From: Linum tenue
Taxonomy: Eukaryota > Streptophyta > Magnoliopsida > Malpighiales > Linaceae
Direction of reading: 5' to 3'
Length of the DNA: 64,000 bases
Assembly: GCA_946122785.1 (NCBI GenBank)
Contig: CAMGYJ010000010.1
Location: forward strand, 52,514,162-52,578,161
Positions 58,401 to 64,000 of this stretch are shown piece by piece. Position numbers and translations under genes: made by a program. The notes under the pieces were generated by a model. That model made no database searches and was not told the DNA's origin. It saw nothing but the letters and a program-made list of their open reading frames with translations. Position 1 is the first letter of the stretch, and the number at the start of each line of letters is the position of its first letter.

Positions 58401-61400
58401 ATTTTCTTTTGATTCTGGAGGCTATAGATCACGGAATCAGGCCGAGGCTATTCTCCACCGATAATGAAGTCTATTGATCCTATTTTCCAAGGATGATAAG
58501 TCCATTAAGCACCGATTTGGAACAATTTTTTCGGATGGCATTTTCGTAATTTATGGGGCGACGAAAGGCCATTTTATTTGGATTTTGAAGGCTACTGATC
58601 AAGGAATCGGCCTGAGGCTATTCTTCAACGATGATTATGTCCATTAAGAAACGATTTGGGCGGATTTATTCCGAGTCCATTTTTAGCAGATTCCAAAGGG
58701 GTACCATCACAGATTTCTGGCAATTTTTCCGAAATGCCATTTTCTTTGGATTCTGGAGGCTATAGATCACGGAATTAGGCCTAGTTTATTCTCCACCGAT
58801 AATGAAGTCTATTAATCCTATTCTCCACGGATGATAAGTCCATTAAGCTCAGATTTATGTCAATTTATTTTCGGATGGCATTTTCGTAATTTATGGTGCG
58901 ACGAAAGGCTCTTTTTATTTTTATTTTGAAGGCTACAGGTCACGGATTCGGCCTGAGGCTATTCTTCAACGATGATTAAGTCCATTAAGCACTGATTTGG
59001 TCGGATTTATTCCTGGTCAATTTTTGGCAGATTCCAAAGGGGTACCTTCATAGATTTCGCGCGATTTTTCTGAAATGACATTTCTTTTGATTTTGGACGC
59101 TACAGATCACGGAATCAGGCAGTGGCTATTCTCCCCCGATAATGAAGGGTATTGATCTTATTCTCCAAGGATGATAAGTCTATTAAGCACTGATCTGGAC
59201 CAATTTATTTTCGGATGGCATTTTCGTAATTTATGGGGCGACGAAAGACCATTTTCTTTCCATTTTGAAGGCTACAGGTCACGGATTCGGCCTGAGGCTA
59301 TTCTTCAACAAAGATTAAGTTCATCAAGCACCGATTTGGGTGCATTTATTCCGGGTCAATTTTTGGCAGATCCCAAAGGGGTACCATCACAGATTTCGGG
59401 CGATTTTTCCGAAATGCCATTTTCTTTCGATTCTGGAAGCTACAGATCATGGTATTAGGCCGAGAATATTCTCGACCGATAATGAAGTCTATTGATCTTA
59501 TTCTCCAAGGATGATAAGTCCATTAAGCACCGATTAGGACCAATTTATTTTTGGATGGCATTTTCGTAATTTATGGGGCGACGAAAGGCCATTTTATTTG
59601 GATTTTGAAGGCTACTGATCACGGAATCGGCCTGAGGCTATTCTTCAACGTTGATTATGTCCATTAAGAACCGATTTGGGCGGATTTATTCCGAGTCCAT
59701 TTTTAGCAGATTCCAAAGGGGTACCATCACAGATTTCTGGCAATTTTTCCGAAATGCCATTTTCTTTGGATTCTGGAGGCTATAGATCACGGAATCAGGC
59801 CTAGGTTATTCTCCACCGATAATGAAGTCTATTAATCCTATTCTCCACGGATGATAAGTCCATTAAGCTCAGATTTATGTCAATTTATTTTCGGATGGCA
59901 TTTTCGTAATTTATGGGTCGACGAAAGGCTCTTTTTCTTTGGATTTTGAAGGCTACAGGTCACGGATTCGCCCTGAGGCTATTCTTCAATGATGATTAAG
60001 TCCATTAAGCACCGATTTGGTTGGATTTATTCCGGGTCAATTTTTGGCAGATTCGTAAGGGGTACCTTCACAGATTTCGCGCGATTTTTCCGAAATGACA
60101 TTTATTTAGATTTTGGACGCTACAGATCACGTAATCAGGCCGTGGCTACTCTCCACCGATAATGAAGGGTATTGATCTTATTCTCCAAGGATGATAAGTC
60201 CATTAAGCACCGATCTGGACCAATTTATTTTCGGATGGCATTTTCGTAATTTATGGGTTGACGAAAGGCCATTTTCTTTGGATTTTAAAAGGCTACAAGT
60301 CACGGATTCGGCCTGGGGCTATTCTTCAACGATGATTAAGTTCATTAAGCAACGATATGGGTGCATTTATTCCGGGTCAATTTTTGGCAGATTCCAAAGA
60401 GGTACCATCACATATTTCGGGCGATTTTTCTGAAATGTCATTTTCTTTCGATTCTGGAGGCTACAGATCACGGAATCAGGCCGAGGCTATTCTACGCCGA
60501 TAATGAAGTCTATTGATCCTATTTTCCAAGGATGATAAATCCATTAAGCACCGATTTGGGCCAATTTTTTCGGATGGCATTTTCATAATTTATGGGGCGA
60601 CGAAAGGCCATTTTATTTGGATTTTGAAGGCTACTGATCACGGAATCGGCCTAAGGCTATTCTTCAACGATGATTATGTCCATTAAGAACCGATTTGGGC
60701 GGATTTATTCCGAGTCCATTTTTAGCAGGTTCCAAAGGGGTACCATCACAGATTTCTGGCAATTTTTCCGAAATTCCATTTTCTTTGGATTTTGTAGTCT
60801 ACAGATCACAGAATCAGGCCGAGGCTATTCTCCCCCGATAATGAAGTCTATTAATCCTATTCTCCACTGATGATATGTCCATTAATCACCGATTTGGGCC
60901 AATTTATTTTCGGATGACATTTTCGTAATTTATGAGGCGACGAAAGGCTATTTTTCTTTGGATTTTAAAGGCTGCAGGTCACGGATTAGGCCTGAGACTA
61001 TTCTTCAATGATGATTAAGTCCATTAAGCACCGATTTGGTCGGATTTATTCCGGGTCAATTTTTGGCAGATTCCAAAGGGGTACCTTCATAGATTTCGTG
61101 CGATTTTCTGAAATGACATTTCTTTTGATTTTGGACGCTACAGGTCACGGAATCAGGCCGTGGCTATTCTCCACCGATAATGAAGGGTATTGATCTTATT
61201 CTCCAAGGATGATAAGTTTATTAAGCACTGATCTGGACCAATTTATTTTCGGATGGCATTTTCGTAATTTATGGGGCGACGAAAGGCCATTTTCTTTGCA
61301 TTTTGAAGGCTACAGGTCACGGATTGCCTGAGGCTATTCTTCAACAAAGATTAAGTTCATTAAGCACCGATTTGGGTGCATTTATTCCGGGTCAATTTTT

Positions 61401-64000
61401 GGCAGATCCCAAAGGGGTACCATCACAGATTTCGGGCGATTTTTCCGAAATGCCATTTTCTTTCGATTCTGGAAGCTACAGATCATGGAATTAGGCCGAG
61501 AATATTCTCCACCGATAATGAAGTCTATTGATCATATTATCCAAGGATGATAAGTCCATTAAGCACCGATTAGGACCAATTTTTTCGGATGGCATTTTCG
61601 CAATTTATTGGGCGACGAAAGGCCAATTTATTTGGATTTTGAAGGCAACTGATCACGGATTCGGCCTGAGGCTATTCTTCAACGACGATTATGTCCATTA
61701 AGCACCGATATGGGCAGATTGATTCCCAGTCCATTTTTAGCAGATTCCAAAGGGGCCATCACAGATTTCAAGCCATTTTTCCGAAATGCCATTTTCTTTG
61801 GATTCTGAAGGTTACGGATCACGGAATCATGCCAAGGCTATTCTCCACCGATAATGAAGTCTATTGATCCTGTTCTCCATGGATGATAAGTCCATTATGC
61901 ACCAATTTTGGGCGAATTTATTTTCGGATGGCATTTTCTTAATTTATGGGGCGACGAAAGGCTATTTTTCTTTGGATTTTGAAGGCTACAGGTCACAGAT
62001 TCGGCTTGAGGCTATTCTTCAACGATGATTATGTCCATTAAGCACCCATTTGGGCGGATTTATTCCGAGTCCATTTTTTGCAGATTCCAAAGGGGTACTA
62101 TCACAGATTTCTGGCAATTTTTCCGAAATGCCATTTTCTTTGGATTCTGGAGGCTATAGATCACGGAATCAGGCCGAGGCTATTCTCCACCGATAATGAA
62201 GTCTATTGTTCCTATTCTCCAAGGATGATAAGTCCATTAAGCACCGATTTGGACCAATTTATTTTTGGATGGCATTTTCGCAATTTAAGGGGCGACGAAA
62301 GGCCATTTTAATTGGATTTTGAAGGCTACTTATCACGGATTTGGCTTGAGGCTATTCTTCAACGATGATTCTGTCCATTAAGCAGCGATTTGTGCAGATT
62401 TATTCCGAGTCCATTTTAAGCAGATTCCAAAGGGGTACCATCACAAATTTCGAGCAATTTTTCTGAAATGCCATATTCTTTGGATTCTTGAGGCTACAGA
62501 TCACGGAATCAGGCCGAGGCTATTCTCCACCGATAATGAAGTCTATTAATCCTATTCTCCGCGGATGATAAGTCCATTAAGCACCGATTTGGGCCAATTT
62601 ATTTTTGGATGGCATTTTCGTAATTTATGGGGCGACGAAAGGCTATTTTTCTTTGGATTTTAAAGGCTGCAGGTAACGGATTCGGCCTGAGACTATTCTT
62701 CAACGATAATTAAGTCCATTAAGCACCGATTTGGTCGGATTTATTCCGGGTCAATTTTTGGCAGATTCCAAAGGGGTACCTTCATAGATTTCGCGCGATT
62801 TTTCCGAAATGACATTTCTTTTGATTTTGGACGCTACAGATCATGGAATCAGGTCGTGACTATTCTCCACCGATAATGAAGGGTATTGATCTTATTCTCC
62901 AAGGATGATAAGTCCATTAAGCACTGATCTGGACCAATTTATTTTCGGATGGCATTTTCATAATGTATGGGGCGACGAAAGGCCATTTTCTTTGGATTTT
63001 GAAGGCTAGAAGTCACGGATTCGGCCAGAGGCTATTCTTCAATGATGATTAAGTTCATTAAGCACCAATATGGGTGCATTTATTCCGGGTCAATTTTTGG
63101 CAGATTCCAAAGAGGTACCATCACAGATTTCGGGCGATTTTTCCGAAATGCCATTTTCTTTCGATTCTGGAGGCTACAGATCACGGAATCAGGCCGAGGC
63201 TATTCTCCACCGATAATGAAGTCTATTGATCCTATTTTCCAAGGATGATAAGTCCATTAAGCACCGATTTGGAACAATTTTTTCGGATGGCATTTTCGTA
63301 ATTTATGGGGCGACGAAAGGCCATTTTATTTGGATTTTGAAGGCTACTGATCACGGAATCGGCCTGAGGCTATTCTTCAACGATGATTATTTCCATTAAG
63401 AAACGATTTGGGCGGATTTATTCCGAGTCTATTTTTAGCAGATTCCAAAGGGGTACCATCACATATTTCTGGCAATTTTTCCGAAATGCCATTTTCTTTG
63501 GATTCTGGAGGCTATAGTTCACGGAATTAGGCCTAGTTTATTCTCCACCGATAATGAAGTCTATTAATCCTATTCTCCACGGATGATAAGTCCATTAAGC
63601 TCAGATTTATGTCAATTTATTTTCGGATGACATTTTCGTAATTTATGGTGCGACGAAAGGCTCTTTTTATTTTTATTTTGAAGGCTACAGGTCACGGATT
63701 CGGCCTGAGGCTATTCTTCAACGATGATTAAGTCCATTAAACACCGATTTGGTCGGATTTATTCCTGGTCAATTTTTGGCAGATTCCAAAGGGGTACCTT
63801 CATAGATTTCGCGCGATTTTTCTGAAATGACATTTCTTTTGATTTTGGACGCTACAGATCACGGAATCAGGCCGTGGCTATTCTCCCCCGATAATGAAGG
63901 GTATTGATCTTATTCTCCAAGGATGATAAGTCTATTAAGCACTGATCTGGACCAATTTATTTTTGGATGGCATTTTCGTAATTTATGGGGAGACGAAAGA
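55441..64000 (+). repeat. Satellite array, plus orientation, copy B and its continuation
   Basis: Same monomers and trimeric higher-order pattern as 39151-44961. The part to about 60236 duplicates copy A, and the rest is array not present elsewhere in the window. The array runs off the right end, so its full length is unknown. No gene is present in these 8.5 kb. Confidence 0.95.

Larger units (their letters stand above)
44962..60236. repeat. Tandem segmental duplication, copy B (15.27 kb)
   Basis: Second copy of 28495-44961 in the same orientation. The coordinate shift is about +16467 at the start. It falls by 141 bp near 35640 (one satellite half-unit absent), by 29 bp in the foldback element and by 1019 bp between about 42.1 and 43.2 kb (one higher-order unit absent). 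The copy ends where the satellite of copy A was cut (GGAT at 60233-60236); beyond this the original satellite continues. Confidence 0.95.

Noticed and set aside
35810..63248. Many 60-130-codon open frames in the satellite and foldback elements
   Set aside because: They recur with each monomer in shifting frames and with variants of one peptide (FGRFQRGTITDFG); a by-product of repeat sequence, not genes.
39151..64000. Regular direct repeats considered as a CRISPR array
   Set aside because: Monomers are ~340 bp and contiguous without unique spacers, and this is plant nuclear DNA.

Overview
This is nuclear DNA of a flowering plant, probably a eudicot; I cannot name the species. The evidence is spliced genes with GT-AG introns and plant-specific families (a PELPK cell-wall protein, a pectinesterase/invertase inhibitor, an 11-exon plant CDP-diacylglycerol synthase). 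Plant transposons of nearly every class are also present: MULE, CACTA, hAT, copia and Ty3 LTRs, and LINEs.

Layout. (1) 1-28 kb is a gene-bearing arm. In order it holds a PELPK1-like gene (minus), old LTR and LINE debris, and a four-segment membrane-protein gene at 5.25-5.96 kb. That gene is followed tail-to-tail by an inverted broken copy of itself. Next comes a 5.67-kb Mutator-like element (MULE) at 9131-14799 that looks structurally intact. It has long terminal inverted repeats, a perfect 9-bp target duplication, a 1002-residue transposase in five exons and a second convergent gene for a GRF zinc-finger membrane protein. A CACTA end and a short non-autonomous MULE with matching termini follow, then a PMEI/invertase-inhibitor gene, CDP-diacylglycerol synthase (minus) and a conserved single-pass membrane protein (minus). 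(2) 27.9-35.6 kb is a transposon graveyard: a 5'-truncated LINE with a 15-bp target duplication, a hAT-type MITE, and a Pack-MULE that has captured a ROTUNDIFOLIA-like/DEVIL small-peptide gene and was later hit by a copia element that is now a solo LTR. (3) 35.6-45 kb is satellite DNA with a ~340-bp repeat built of 141- and 199-bp half-units. It first runs on the minus strand, is interrupted by a 1.34-kb foldback element, flips to the plus strand at 39150, and is organised into ~1020-bp trimeric higher-order repeats. (4) From 44962 the whole block from inside the LINE (28495) through the satellite is repeated in tandem and nearly identical, up to about 60236. Satellite then continues to the window end.

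The most unusual signals are the recent 16.5-kb tandem duplication with a 3-bp microhomology junction, the inversion of the foldback-element core between the two copies, the higher-order satellite, the Pack-MULE carrying an RTFL/DVL domain, and the apparently complete MULE with a GRF-TM accessory gene. Exon structures were assembled by hand from splice signals and reading phase; all family names are by recognition, not by search.
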